From Impatiens glandulifera (taxonomy: Eukaryota > Streptophyta > Magnoliopsida > Ericales > Balsaminaceae): DNA of 64,000 nucleotides. The DNA lies in assembly GCF_907164915.1 (NCBI RefSeq), contig NC_061867.1, positions 56,171,771 through 56,235,770 on the forward strand, written 5' to 3'. The notes beneath the pieces were generated by a model. That model ran no database searches. It was not told where the DNA came from and was given only the letters and a program-made list of their open reading frames with translations. The translations under genes and the position numbers were made by a program. How positions within the stretch are numbered: the stretch's first letter is position 1; each line of letters starts with the position of its first letter. Positions 12,454 to 24,294 of this stretch are shown here, in pieces.

Positions 12454-15379
12454 ATGGCGATGGCGGCGATGGCGGCGATGGCGAGGAGGAGAGATCGGCT
12501 TCCGCCGAAGATAATCTCCTCTTCTTCCTGTACTTCATATCTCCTCTGCCTCGGATCTGTCGTCGTTCTCCTCACTCTCTTCAGATCCTCGTCTACAAAC
12601 ACATTTTCTTATAATCAACACCACCATCACCATCAGAGCGTACTACAAACCCAAAAGAAGACAACCTGCAATTTCTCCGACGGAAAGTGGATCTATGATC
12701 CTGCGGCCAAAGCCGCGCCGCCTTATGATTGGACTTGCAAGGAGATATTCAAAGGCTGGAATTGTATTGCCGGCAAAAAGTCGAACGCTTTGGATATTTT
12801 TAAGTGGCGCTGGAAGCCTAATGCCTGCGATCTTCCCATCTTCGATCCTCTTCATTTTCTACAACGCTACCGAGACTCCAGTATCGGTACTCTCTCTTTC
12901 TTTCTTTCTTTAATTAATTAATATAAGGCTTTTATAACCTGATCATGATCATGAATTTATTTATTATTGTCTCATTCAAACTAACTCATGCCCATAATCC
13001 ATATATATATATACATGCCAAATCTAACCTCTTCTTCGTTAGCAGTCCCCATTTACATTTACATTTACTAAAACAGACAGCTTAAAAACAGTTTATTAGG
13101 ATGGAATGGATGGATGGATGGATGGATGGATGGGATGGAGTATTCTTGTATAATTAATTACATTTGCTTGCTTGCTCCCCTCTCCACACAAATAGATAGT
13201 GGTTTTGTCTTAACATTTTACTTTACTTTACTTTGCCATCTACTGGCCAATTAGGCCTTATATAAATTCATAACAGTGCAGGGTTTATCGGTGACTCCTT
13301 GAATAGAAACATGTTCGTTTCCCTCTTTTGCACTTTGAAGGGAGTATCCAGCCAGGTGAGAAAGTGGCGTCCTGCAGGAGCTGATCGAGGCTTTACCTTT
13401 CTTGAGTACAACCTCACCATTGCATATCATCGCACGAATCTTCTGGCTCGATACGGTAGGTAGGTAACCTACATTCATATAACAACTGTGCACTCTTGAC
13501 AGAATTTTCTGGACCAATATCTGACTAATCTAATCATGCCTTCTTCATGGTCCAATATACACCAGTCTATTAATCTTTTCTTTTCTGATATTCTTTTAGT
13601 TAGATTCATAGATCATGCAGGATAATTAATTATTCCTCCCTATTCCCTATTAATAAATTCCCTCAAGTGTTTGACAAGTTATAGTGCGCATCTTTTACCT
13701 GGGGTGGAATGCAGTAGAATTTGGTGTTAGGGATTAATAAAGAATCGTGATTTTGCTACTTATTCCTAATAGCTGCAGACCCTTGTGGATGATGATTTTC
13801 AGTTGACCTCTTGGATTAATTCTTTTGTCGATTCTATTCAAGTGAGGAAAACCGGCTGTTTCTACATTACCTGTTTATTTCAATTTCTTGCAGGTGGTCT
13901 GCGAATGCCAATGGTGGCTCCCTGGAATCTCTTGGATACCGAGAAGGATATAGGGTTGATGTCGACATTCCTGAAGGAACATGGGATAAGGCTCCTGGTT
14001 TCCATGATATTCTCATCTTTAACACGGGACACTGGTAGAGTTTAATATGTTATAGGAAAGCTTTATTTTTTTCTCTTTATACTATTGCTGAATCATACAA
14101 AATGATCATGTACGTGTCTTTTAAGGATTCTCACATGACAAAGTCCTCTTCTTAACCGCTTGGGTCTTGTTTGATGTGGGTTTAATGAAAGACTAATTTC
14201 AAATAACTCACTGTCCAATTAATAATCTATTCTACTCATCAACCAAAATACTCTCTAATATATTTGTACCACCCTAAGGTCTTTTTTACCCAAATAAAAA
14301 TGATTTCCAATAACCTATATCAAACAAGGTTATTTGAAAATAGAATAACCCTAGATACAAGGCCTTGTGTGTTGCTTTAATTAGCCATACGTTCATGTCT
14401 ATATATGGAGAATTGTAATATACGTTCATGAATTGCTTTGATATTTTAAACTGGTAACTAGCTAGTGCAGTAATATTAATATTATATCTTACTTTTGTAA
14501 TCCATATTCATAGAACATCATATATAATAACCATGCTGGGAAATGTACATGAAAAAAACTTTAAAAGTTGCTATTAAAATGAACGCGTGTAATGCCTGGA
14601 GTGATGTTCTTATGGTCATATATCATGACGTCTGGTATGTTCTCAGGTGGCGGGCTCCTTCAAAGTTTGACCCTGTAAAGTCTCCAATGCTTTTTTACGA
14701 GAAGGGTGTTCCTGTGATGCCGCCTCCGGCATCTACTGATGTAGGCCTGCATATGGTTTTGAAACACATGGTATTGCAAAGTTCCATCTTTCCTTTTTTA
14801 CTCTCTCAAATGTACTTTTCTCAGTAAAAATATAATCTTAAAGTGCCTGTCCAGTTTAAATAATATAATAATCGACGCTGACTACTAATACTGCAGATAT
14901 CATTCACGGAGAAAACAAAAAAGGGGAATGCAGTTATCTATTTCCGTAGTCAATCTCCGAGGCATTTTGAAGGTGGTGACTGGGATGAAGGTGGTTCTTG
15001 TAAGCGACAGAAGCCTCTCTCGTCACAAGAGGTAATTAATTAAACTAGAGATCCATGAATGACAAGATAAAAATGCTGTTGCTGTTGCTGCTGCTGCACT
15101 ATTAATTGTTGTATTTACTACTTGTAGGTGGATGAACTTTTCTCTGAGAGAAACAATGGAACAAACGGGGAGGTGCGAATTGTGAACCAACAGCTATACA
15201 TGGCCCTGAAGGGATCTGGTTTGCATTGGCTGGATGTAACTGGCATGAGTGAATTCAGAGCAGATGCCCATCCATCCTCAGCTGGTGGGAAGAAACATGA
15301 TGATTGTATGCATTGGTGCTTACCTGGATTAACAGACATTTGGAATGACTTACTTGTGGCTCAATTAAGCCAAACTTAG
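12454..15379 (+). CDS. TBL/PMR5-family polysaccharide O-acetyltransferase-like protein
   Basis: Six exons (12454-12886, 13282-13459, 13894-14034, 14647-14770, 14897-15031, 15128-15379) join in frame to 420 residues. The first of four near-adjacent ATGs is taken as the start. A membrane anchor is at about residues 28-43. The cysteine-containing TBL region starts CNFSDGKWIYD, with the GDS motif at 148-150 (FIGDSLNRN) and the DxxH motif at 396-399 (DCMHWCLPG). This is the trichome birefringence-like family, Golgi type II proteins that acetylate cell-wall polymers. Exon 2 must end at 13459, so that the join reads RYGRWSANANGG. It most resembles the TBL12/13 group as I remember it; the polymer acceptor is unknown. 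The gene appears intact. Confidence 0.92.
13102..13136. repeat. GGAT microsatellite in TBL intron 1
   Basis: About seven GGAT units in a row, in the first intron of the TBL gene, slightly interrupted at both ends. Confidence 0.9.
14165..14329. mobile_element. Candidate MITE in TBL intron 3
   Basis: The left end TCTTGTTTGATGTGGG pairs with the right end AACCTATATCAAACAAGG as an imperfect inverted repeat about 165 bp apart, around AT-rich sequence. No clear target duplication was found, so the family is open. Confidence 0.5.
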
Positions 15380-16580
15380 ACAGAGACCAAAGTGGATTTT
15401 TCTTTTTTTTCTTTTTTAAAAAAAAAAAAAATAATAAATAGGCAGTTGCCCTCTGTATTATCATTATGTATATGTATGTATGTAATGCATTTATAATTTT
15501 GCTCCAGAACTGTTCATTTATCTATAATTCCTTTTAACTTCAAAGTAAGACCATATATAATTCTTTTCCTAATTGTTCTGGATTTTGTGGGAATGAGAAA
15601 TAGCTGCTATAAGCAATTTATATAGTTTTAAGGCTGTGACTGACTCACTGACTAACCGGAAGATCAGTAATCAGGAAGGTATTTACTTAATTATCTTAGT
15701 TAGTTACTTAATTTATGGTGGTTTGTAATCTGCAACTATAATCCACCAGGCAACTATCGAATATCATTCAAATGATCATTTTAATAATTAAATATTATAT
15801 AATTAATATACTTGCATGCATTAATTAAAGATGAGAATTTTCTTTTTACACACTTGGAATGGATAAGAGTTACATCTAATATATACCTAAATGAAAACCA
15901 ACCATACACATGAAGACGAGTTGAAAGAACATAAGACCTAGTCTAGTCAAAAATCGAACCGAATCAAGATAACTATTAACTAGATAGAAATAAAGGGAAA
16001 CTAAAAAATTCGACAGACAAGATATATATACAATTAAAATATTTGAGTCTTATTGAATTATTTTCTTTCTCACTTACATTATCTATATATTCTTCTTCTT
16101 ATATATGCTTTAAGAATTTTGGTATTTTTTTTAGTTGGTGTTGTTTTTAATTTTTAATCATATACAATATATATATATATATCACATTTAATAACAATAA
16201 AAAAAGCCATAATAGCATAAATTAATTAATAAACTAATAAATTAAGGTCTTGTTCTGATTAATTTTTTTTTTTAAATTTAGAAGGGAAAAAAAAATAATG
16301 ATTGTTGATGATTTTATTGAGGTAATGATTATTTTTGATAAAAAAAACTTAATTTAAAATAAAGAGTATTTTAGTATTTTAGTATTTTAGTTAATGAAAT
16401 GAGTGATATAATTGTAAATAATTGATTAATTAAAAAATTAATTTTATTTAAACTATTTAAAAAAAAAAAAAAGAACGAAGACCAGACCTAATATACTGAT
16501 AAATAATTAAGCTAATTATTAAACCAGCACACCCCATTCAAATTATGAGTCTCCATCAAAAGCCGGTCCATTGAGTTCCC
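15380..16580. other. TBL 3' UTR and AT-rich intergenic region
   Basis: No coding signal. A poly-A-like run lies at 15417-15431, about 40 bp past the TBL stop codon. Around 16245-16482 an imperfect inverted repeat (GGTCTTGTTCTG at one side, GAACGAAGACCAGACC at the other) suggests a small MITE. The region ends at the target site of the large Mutator-like element. Confidence 0.5.
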
Positions 16581-16589
16581 ACCAAATAG
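16581..16589. repeat. Left 9 bp target-site duplication
   Basis: ACCAAATAG, identical to 33147-33155 and directly next to the left TIR. The pre-insertion site would read GAGTTCCC, then ACCAAATAG, then AGACCACTC. Confidence 0.93.
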
Positions 16590-17143
16590 CAATTCAGATC
16601 TTCTGCTACCGATTGCTGTGTTCCCCTGTGGCGGACCAATCAGATTGCAGCATTATTATTTTAATAATAAATCAATCTGGGGAGGAGACGGAGGGAGGGA
16701 GGATCCGGAATCCGGGTTGCGTCCCGAGTTCACACAAGACGCCGTTAACGGCAGCGCCTGTTAACGGCATCAATTGATATAATAATCATATAGCACACTG
16801 ATAAGATATCTTCGCTCAGGGCACCGTGTTAGAGGGAAGGGTGAGATGCGATGGGAGCGAAGATTTACACGCCCGTTGCCCTGACCCTCATGTAAACCCC
16901 CCATACCCACCCATGAGAAGACCGCTTGCCGTTCATGAAAATACACTTACACGTCTATGTAAAGACCAAAATGGCAGAGATTTTATATTTACGTTTATTA
17001 ATTATTAATTTGATTTATTAAAAAACACATGCAGCGATATAATATTCGCTTCAATTAATTCATTCATTTTTTTTTCATTTAATTTTTTTGGCCTTCAGAC
17101 CCTCGGGAGCGAAGATATATTTGCTTCAATTAATTTTAATAAT
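16590..17143 (+). repeat. Left terminal inverted repeat of the MULE
   Basis: The stretch pairs with 32594-33146 reversed. By eye there are about six substitutions and one homopolymer length change over roughly 553 bp. It holds a perfect palindrome GCCGTTAACGGC near 16741 with a second GTTAACGGC close by, a purine-rich block (GGAGGAGACGGAGGG), and several GCGAAGAT motifs. Confidence 0.93.
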
Positions 17144-17837
17144 AACCTCATGTAAACCCCCCACCCCACCCATGAGAAGAACGCCTGCCTGCCATGTGAA
17201 TACACTTACCCGTGCATGTAAAGACCAAGATGACATGGATTTTATATTTCCGTTTATTAAATATTAATTTAATTTATTAAAAATCACATGCAGCAACCGA
17301 ACAAATCTTCGCCTCAATTAGTTGGCTATTTTATTTTTATTAATTTTATATTTCCGTTTATTAATAAATGTTAATTCAATTTATTTAAAATGACAAGCAG
17401 TACACGACCAAATATTCGCTTTAATTTTGTTTTTCGAGGAGATGATTGAAAGCGAAGATTTCTTCTTTTCAATTATTTTTAGCCTGACGTTCATGTAAAA
17501 CCCCCTCCCCTCCCATGAGAAGCCAACTTGCCTGTCATGTAAATTCACTTACCCGTGCATTTACATCCCGCGAATAAATCTTCGCTTCGAATAACAGTTT
17601 TTATTTTCAATTTAATTTTTGAATTTTTTTAAGAAGTTACGATATCGAACGAATATTTATTCGCTTCCATCACTAGTTGATATAATTTCAATTTCCCGCT
17701 ACAATCCCACTCTCCATCCTTTTCATTTTCATAAGCAACTGTTCATATTCTTCTCTCTCTATCTCCCGACGATAATCCAAACACTCAACGTCGAAACCCT
17801 AGATATTTCTTTTATACTACAAGGATTTCTTCTGAAG
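17144..17837. other. Left subterminal repeats and leader of the Ulp1 gene
   Basis: Further diverged copies of the TIR-internal unit (ATGTAAACCCCCC, CCATGAGAAG, CCGTGCATGTAAAGACCAA, then ATGCAGC and a GCGAA/TTCGC pair) follow each other up to about 17600. From about 17690 the sequence becomes pyrimidine-rich and looks like a 5' leader (CTTCTCTCTCTATCTCC) before the ATG at 17838. Confidence 0.7.
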
Positions 17838-20800
17838 ATGTCAGGGAACCAAGGCAACAACATGGAAGTGGATCCCATCGACTCCCGAGAGGTCGTCTTA
17901 CAAGTTTGTAGGAGCATAAACGAAAACGAAACTACCCCCACTCCTCCATCCAACGTCAATCCCCGTAATAAACCAGAGAGGTATGTTTATCTTATTGTGT
18001 TTATACTAATTTTACACATGTTTATTCAATTTATTTCGTTGAATACTGATTTATGCTATCCCACCAAAAATAATGACTTCAAGGTTTAATAACTTTACAT
18101 ATGAAAGGAAGAGGAAGAGAAATCCGAAGACGAATACTAAGTCGTCATCGACTGCTGAATCAGTTTCCACAGCTGCTGTCTAAGCTACTGATGTTGCTGC
18201 AGGTACTTCCCATTTTGATGAGATTTTACCACCACCTTTTCCCCCTAAAAAAAACCCAATGTTATTCCTACCTCCACGACAACAGTCGATGAAGAGTTAC
18301 CAGAACCACCCCCAGAAACCACTAATATTTCTCCGTGTACTACCCCATTCGATGAAGAGTTACCACCATCTCCCCAAAAAACCAAAACCATGAAGAAACG
18401 TAAACTGACATTTCTAACAAGATCATCACCTCATGGCCTCGCTCAACTGATTCCTAAATTGAGCGTAGAACAGAGGGAAGCCGTGAAGGAAATCGGGTTT
18501 GGTTCTCTTCTTACAATGGGCGTCTCCAAGTGCCTGGCGCATTTTTCCAGACACGTAATCCAATGTTTTGACCCGGATAAGAGTTCTCTGGTATTGGCCA
18601 ACGGTGATGAGATCCTTATTGATGAAGATCTGGTACAACTCGTGATGAACCTCCCTAGAGGGGCAATGAACGTAGTCGAGTCCGTTGGGGGGGACAAGAC
18701 TAAGGACCCTGATTATTTTAATTTCTTGAGGGATTGGAAGACCAGATGGACCGGGGAAGACTCAAAACCTCCCGAAACACTTTCTATGATCCCCAAGATA
18801 TTAAGTAACACAAGTGCAGACAACGATTTCAAAATCGACTTCGTTGTCTTTGTTGTCTCAAGTTTTTTATGTCCAGTTCAAAATTCACGAGCCAGGTAAA
18901 CATGTATTCAAACATATTATATATCTAATTGTATTTGTGAATACTGACACATGTATTTTTTTCATTTCAGGTTCAAAATTCTCAAATCCTTAATGGATGT
19001 TGATAACATAAAGGAACTGAACTGGTGCCACTTCACACTACAACGATTGCTTGACAGTGTAAGAAGTTGGAAAGAAAAAGCAAGTAAAGATAAAAATCCA
19101 TATTTCGATGGACCTATAACCCTTTTATCGGTAAGTATTGTTGCCTCTCTTATATATGATTTATAGATATGTAATATTTTCTAACATGTTTCCCATTCCT
19201 TTACTCCAGATTTGCTACCTAGATGGTGTTTTTGTGGAAGGCGAACGTATCCCCTATGAAAGAAAATTTCCAATAATCTCTTATTGGGATGACGTAACCG
19301 TGTTAGAGTTCACCAACCTAGAAGTTCGTGCCGGTGGTTTTGGGCTGGGCAGGGCAAGGGCGCGCCTAGCAGTTAAACAACCCGAGAATCCAGTTGACTC
19401 AGTTGAAGTAAAATAAGACGATAATGAGGTATTTGGAAACAATAAATTGACTCCCATTGTTCTTTATTATCCTGTTTTCAAGATTAATGAAATCTGTTTT
19501 TCATAATGTACAGATGTTGACATCCAAAATCCTGCAAACTTTTAAAGATATAGCCCAACAGCTGAATTACCTATCAGGGGAGTTGGAGAAACGCAACATC
19601 GATCCGAAGCCCTTTTTTGAGGCCGGGTTCCTGAACCTCAGAGAGTCTGAAGGGTTCATGAAACACTTGAAGTTGGTGAACGATGGTGAGGTTCGTGTAG
19701 GTGTGGAAGATCCTCCAAGGGAGGCACTTGGGGACACTTTACAGTGTGCGGGCTTGAAAATCAATAGTCCCCGGGTTGATTACACATGTGAGACTGCCGT
19801 GGAGGACAATGCAGACAATCCACTAGCACAGGTTGAACTGAATGATCTCGATGATGCCGTTCTGCCCAATGAAGCTCAGTCACTCCCTGTTCATCCGAAA
19901 GATATTGAGGAGGTAGGTCAGGACATTGAATATCAATCACTACCTGTTGAACAGGCAGATGTAGACGCTGCATTTGAGCACATTGAAGCCCAGTCCCCCC
20001 CTGCTCAACAAGACGAACCTGAGGATGCAGTTCTGCCCAACAAAGATGACTCACCCATTGTTGAACCAACTGATCATCATGGTGAAGGGAAGGAACCGGA
20101 TGAGGTAGACAAAGTGCATACACCCACTGTTGAAGACGATGATCAGGGTGAAGGGAAGGAGCAGGTTGAGGAACCCAAAGCTCAGCATGTTGAACCAAAT
20201 GAGCAGGGTGAAGGGAAGGAACATGTTGCAGAACCCCAAGCTCAGTCTGTTGCACCAAATGATCAGGGTGAAGGCAAGGAACATGTTGAGGCTTCTAAGG
20301 CCGTTGAATCTTCTGAAGATGAAGATGAAGATGATGGGGGGGGGGACGCATCAACATTAGAGAATATCCTAAGAGGAAGATCACGAAAATTTCTGTGCAC
20401 CTTCGATCCCCTTACATGAAAGAGGTGGCGGATATGTTGGACCACAAAATAACCAACAAGGAACAGAGATTCGCCGATTTTGTGTTTGATCAAGACCTGC
20501 CTCCATCGTAAGTTACTTAGCATGCTTTTAGAAATTTGAAATATGAAATTAGTTAGTTATGGTCTTCTAACTGAATCTATTTTGCAGTGACGTTCTGTAC
20601 GAAGGTGCACCGGGTAATATCACCCGTCAGCTATTTCGTACAATGAAAATGGGTGAAGAAATTGCAAGCGAAGTGTTGGACGCTTGGTCCATAATTGTGC
20701 ACTCCAAATGCCGTAGGTTGCCAAGGCATGAACCACGAATAATTTGTTTTTCATCAATTTCACATGTAAGTGCTTCTCTTGTTTTGTGCTATGTATCCTT

Positions 20801-21541
20801 CAATGTTCATGACTTTGAGTCTCCACCCTTATTTTGCAGGTTAGTCTGCAGCATTATATTCTCTTATTTTTCCAAGCCCTTGAAGAAGACATGAGAAACT
20901 ACCATGTCACAAAAGAAGACCTCATCTTCGCTGACCTGGTATGTACATATCCCTCAATTCCAAGTAACGAGAATGCCATAAAATAATAAATGTTTATGTT
21001 ATTTTTGCAGATACTCCTACCTGTCGTCATTTACCGACATTTCTTTCTTGTGTGTGTGAATATCAAAAACTCCAACATCACTGTACTAGACAACTCCGGT
21101 CGTCCGCCTCGAATGAAAATTTTGGACAAGTATGTACAGTTGAGTAGACAACTAGAAGGTTTTTCGACTTTCTTGGAAAGGTAAGGCATACAAAGAATGG
21201 CGGAAAAGGTTAAGAAATACAAGATCATGGCCCCAAAGCTGCCTTGGCAAGACCAAACCAACAAGAAAGACTGTGGGGTATATTTAATGAGACATATGGA
21301 AACATATAGAGGAGTGACGAAGGGTTGGTCTATTGACATCAACGATAATAATGTAAGTGTTATACCATATGTTATTCTCTGACATTTAACAATTTGAAAT
21401 GTTCTTATACTTTCTCTCGTTCTTTTGAAGGCCGAAGAAACTTTGAGTACATTGAGAATAAAATATTTATACAGAATTCTTATGTCGGAGCACAATGTCA
21501 ATAGGTTTAAGTTAAAGGCTGCAATTAGATCAAGATATTAG
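17838..21541 (+). pseudogene. Ulp1-type cysteine protease gene with DUF1985-like N-terminus, broken
   Basis: Nine exons fit: 17838-17980, 18108-18895, 18971-19130, 19210-19407, 19514-20507, 20588-20765, 20840-20938, 21011-21352, 21431-21541. The N-terminal part (LSVEQREAVKEIGFGSLL to DFVVFVVSSFL) resembles plant DUF1985 proteins. The middle is an acidic repeat region with QGEGKE units. The C-terminus is a C48/Ulp1 peptidase with His in YRHFFLVCVNIK, Asp in VLDN and Cys in KKDCGVYLMRHM. Breaks: TAA at 18181-18183, a frame change at an A8 run near 18247-18254, another at a G10 run at 20336-20345, and TAA at 21182-21184 before the catalytic Cys. A TAA at 19414 is avoided if the donor at 19408 is used. 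Apart from the two homopolymers all exon phases agree. Such proteases remove SUMO-like modifiers or are carried by MULEs. Confidence 0.75.
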
Positions 21542-21721
21542 AGATTTGTATGTGTTATACGGAATTATACTTGTACAGTAATTCTTATGTTTACACAGGT
21601 AAATTGAGATATTTTTAATGTATGGATGTTTGATATGTAATTATAACTTATAATGTATTGATGTTTGATATGTTTTCTTGTACCCATACTTTTAAAATCA
21701 CAAACGAGGTTAATTTTGTAA

Positions 21722-22330
21722 GTGTATGTTTTAAAATTCTTAAACGAAGATATATTCTTAACTTCTAGTTTTGAAGTTTATAAACGAAGATATATTCTTA
21801 TGTCTTCTTGTGCCCATATTTCTAAAACCACAAACGAAGATATATTCTTATGCCATCTTGTGCCCCTATTCTTAACTATATATTTTCGAATTCCTAAACG
21901 AAGATATCTTCTTATGTTTGTTTTTGGTGTAATCCATATTTTGAAAATAAGAGACGAAGATACCTTCTTCAATATATGTTTGCAAATTCCTAAACGAAGA
22001 TATCCTCTTAACTATAAATTTTCAAATTCCTAAACGAATATATCTTCTTATGTTCTTTTTTGGTGTAATCCATATTTTGAAATTAAGAGACGAAGATATC
22101 TTCTTCAATATATGTTTGCAAATTCCTAAACGAAGATATCCTCTTAACTATAAATTTTCAAATTCCTAAACGAAGATATCTTCTTATGTTCTTTTTTGGT
22201 GTAATCCATATTTTGAAATTAAGAGACGAAGATATCTTCTTCAATATATGTTTGCAAATTCCTAGACGAATATATATTCGTAACTACATGAACTAAAAAT
22301 TACAATACGAAGATATCTTCGCACTATGTA
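21722..22330 (+). repeat. Tandem array with CGAAGATATNTTCTT units
   Basis: About a dozen units carry AAACGAAGATATATTCTTA or a close variant, grouped into higher-order units of about 140 bp. The block from TTTTTTGGTGTAATCCATATTTTGAAA to CAAATTCCTAAACGAAGATAT is seen three times. It lies just downstream of the Ulp1 gene, inside the MULE. Confidence 0.85.
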
Positions 22331-22415
22331 ATGCCCCTACCGGAGTTATGTATTGATGTCAATTCAAGAATGAAAACTCATTTATTACTTCAACTACTGC
22401 TGTATCAACATCATC

Positions 22416-22424
22416 ACTCTCATA

Positions 22425-22455
<31 letters not shown>

Positions 22456-22482
22456 ACTCCACTCTCACTCTCACCTCTCTCT
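22416..22482 (+). repeat. CTCACT microsatellite before the DUF7745-like ORF
   Basis: About ten CTCACT/CTCTCA units end about 80 bp before the ATG at 22559. They are probably in the leader or promoter of that gene. Confidence 0.85.
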
Positions 22483-22558
22483 CTGTTTTGACCCTTTCCT
22501 TCCCAAATCTCTATCTACCGGTGTCTTTCCTTCAGTCATTTAGTGTAAAACTCATAAG

Positions 22559-23725
22559 ATGGATGTAGAGATGGACCCAGACATGCTTGTTTTATCGCAG
22601 CAACAGCTGGAGCGATACTTAAGTCTGATCAACGATGACCCTGTCCCTTTTAGTGTCTATCATGTAGATGAGATTCTACCTCTATTACGAATAAACGTTA
22701 ACGACGGACTGATGGCCCACATGCAAAGCAGATGGAATATGGACTCTCGTTCTTTTGTTATTGGGGAAATGCACATATGCCCGACGATAGAGGACTTTGC
22801 TTCAATCCTTAGGTGTGGTAGTCTTGCACTCATGATTTTGCCTGTCAATCAAGATCCTCATATGGCCGTCCATATTTACGACAGCTTCTATGGATGTACG
22901 ATGTTTGATGCTCTTTTGTTTACCCTCCAACATGGATTTCTCAATATGACAAACATAGACGAGCACATTTGGCGTGTCCAGGGAGCTGAGAGGACCATCA
23001 ACCACACACAAAGCAAACTGATCATGCTTGTGGTTCTGGCTCATTTTTTTTTATGTCCGGCTGCCGGACGACGGCCTTCGGAAAGGATCCTGCAGGTAGT
23101 TCCTGCACTGATGGGAAACGCCCCAAACATGGCTAGCCTGGTACTTGCTGAGACATTACTTGGTCTTAACGAATTTGTTCCAGAGGAAAACAACTATTCT
23201 CGCCGTGGATCACCTTTGGTTCTCTACCTCTGGTTGTTAGACAAGTTGCATTGGTTGCCCCGTCCTTCAATTCCCTACACTTCCTTTGCCAATCTACAAG
23301 TGCAAAGGGTCAATGGACTCGTGCCTCCGAATTTTATTTCTGATATTCACCCAATTAGGTTCATTGTTCCGTGGTATCTCTTTACTGTAATGATGTACGA
23401 GATGAGGGGTTCTCCATTCATCATTTTGTTGGGCCTTGAGGGAACTACCTCCTACTGCACAACTGTCATATACAGACAATTTGGCCTACGGAATCCCCTA
23501 CCTTCGAATGGACTCAATCCTCCGGAGGACTTCATGCTTACTTCTCACCATCTTTACCTAGAGTACGCATCAATAATTGAAAATTCTTTGACGGTTTTAA
23601 TCCCCAACCGATGGATCAATGCTGTGAACGAAGCCATTCAGCTATACATTCCACCCGTCATCGAACATGAGGTCGTGTCGCTGACAGGACCGATTGACGA
23701 GTCATCCTCTCATGAATCAGACTAG
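22559..23725 (+). CDS. DUF7745 / plant mobile domain-like protein in the MULE
   Basis: A single uninterrupted frame of 388 codons starts at ATG (MDVEMDPDMLVLSQQQLE) and ends at TAG. The order of features recalls the DUF7745/plant-mobile-domain group: RWNMDSRSFVIGEMHICPT, an aromatic and leucine-rich middle with ALLFTLQHGFL, MLVVLAHFFLCPA, and GSPLVLYLWLLDKLHWLPRP. Members of this group are found in transposons and in a few host genes linked to silencing. It lies 1 kb downstream of the broken Ulp1 gene, in the same orientation. It is the only long, intact gene of the element. Family placement is from remembered patterns and is moderately sure; the function is unknown. Confidence 0.65.
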   Translation: MDVEMDPDMLVLSQQQLERYLSLINDDPVPFSVYHVDEILPLLRINVNDGLMAHMQSRWNMDSRSFVIGEMHICPTIEDFASILRCGSLALMILPVNQDPHMAVHIYDSFYGCTMFDALLFTLQHGFLNMTNIDEHIWRVQGAERTINHTQSKLIMLVVLAHFFLCPAAGRRPSERILQVVPALMGNAPNMASLVLAETLLGLNEFVPEENNYSRRGSPLVLYLWLLDKLHWLPRPSIPYTSFANLQVQRVNGLVPPNFISDIHPIRFIVPWYLFTVMMYEMRGSPFIILLGLEGTTSYCTTVIYRQFGLRNPLPSNGLNPPEDFMLTSHHLYLEYASIIENSLTVLIPNRWINAVNEAIQLYIPPVIEHEVVSLTGPIDESSSHESD

Positions 23726-24294
23726 AGCTTCATTTGTATTTTTGAACAGCTATTTTGTTTGTTAATTTGTGCAGTACTTATGTAAAGGATTATGGAATGT
23801 TTTTGTGTATTCAACAATATTATGAAGTTATGTTTGATTAAAGTCTGAAGTTATATTTTACATTATGTAGTTACTTTATTCTGGAGTGATATAAATCGAA
23901 TCATTGTCGTTATGTTTGATTCTTTGATTGCAATTTGGATGTCATGATCAATTCAAAGTATAATGTAAAACAACTGATGTGTTCATGTAAACCCCTTACA
24001 TTGATCCATCGATTGGTTGTTCGCTTCCTTACACAGTATCTAATCAGTAAATCGAACGGACATTTCTTCGTTTCTTTGTTAGTGTATTACTTTTAACCAT
24101 GTGATTGAAAACGAAGATGAAGTCGCATCCCATCTTTGAAGTTACATATTATTGTATTTGTGCCACTTTCATGTCATACTCTAATGAATTTGAAAACGAA
24201 TAATCATTCGCCTGTAAGTTTCTATATTAAACACAACATTGTTACGAGACGAAATACTATTCGCTTGATATTCATATTTGAGGTCGACCACATT
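23726..24294. other. MULE interior, non-coding with short palindromes
   Basis: The 3' flank of the DUF7745-like gene is followed by several GCGAA/TTCGC-type palindromes (AAACGAATAATCATTCGCC, GACGAAATACTATTCGC, GAACGAAAATGTATTCGC). No gene seen. Confidence 0.6.

Noticed and set aside
21722..22330. Regular repeats with spacers that could recall a CRISPR array
   Set aside because: Plant nuclear DNA, variable unit lengths, related spacers, no cas genes; it is a tandem array inside a MULE.
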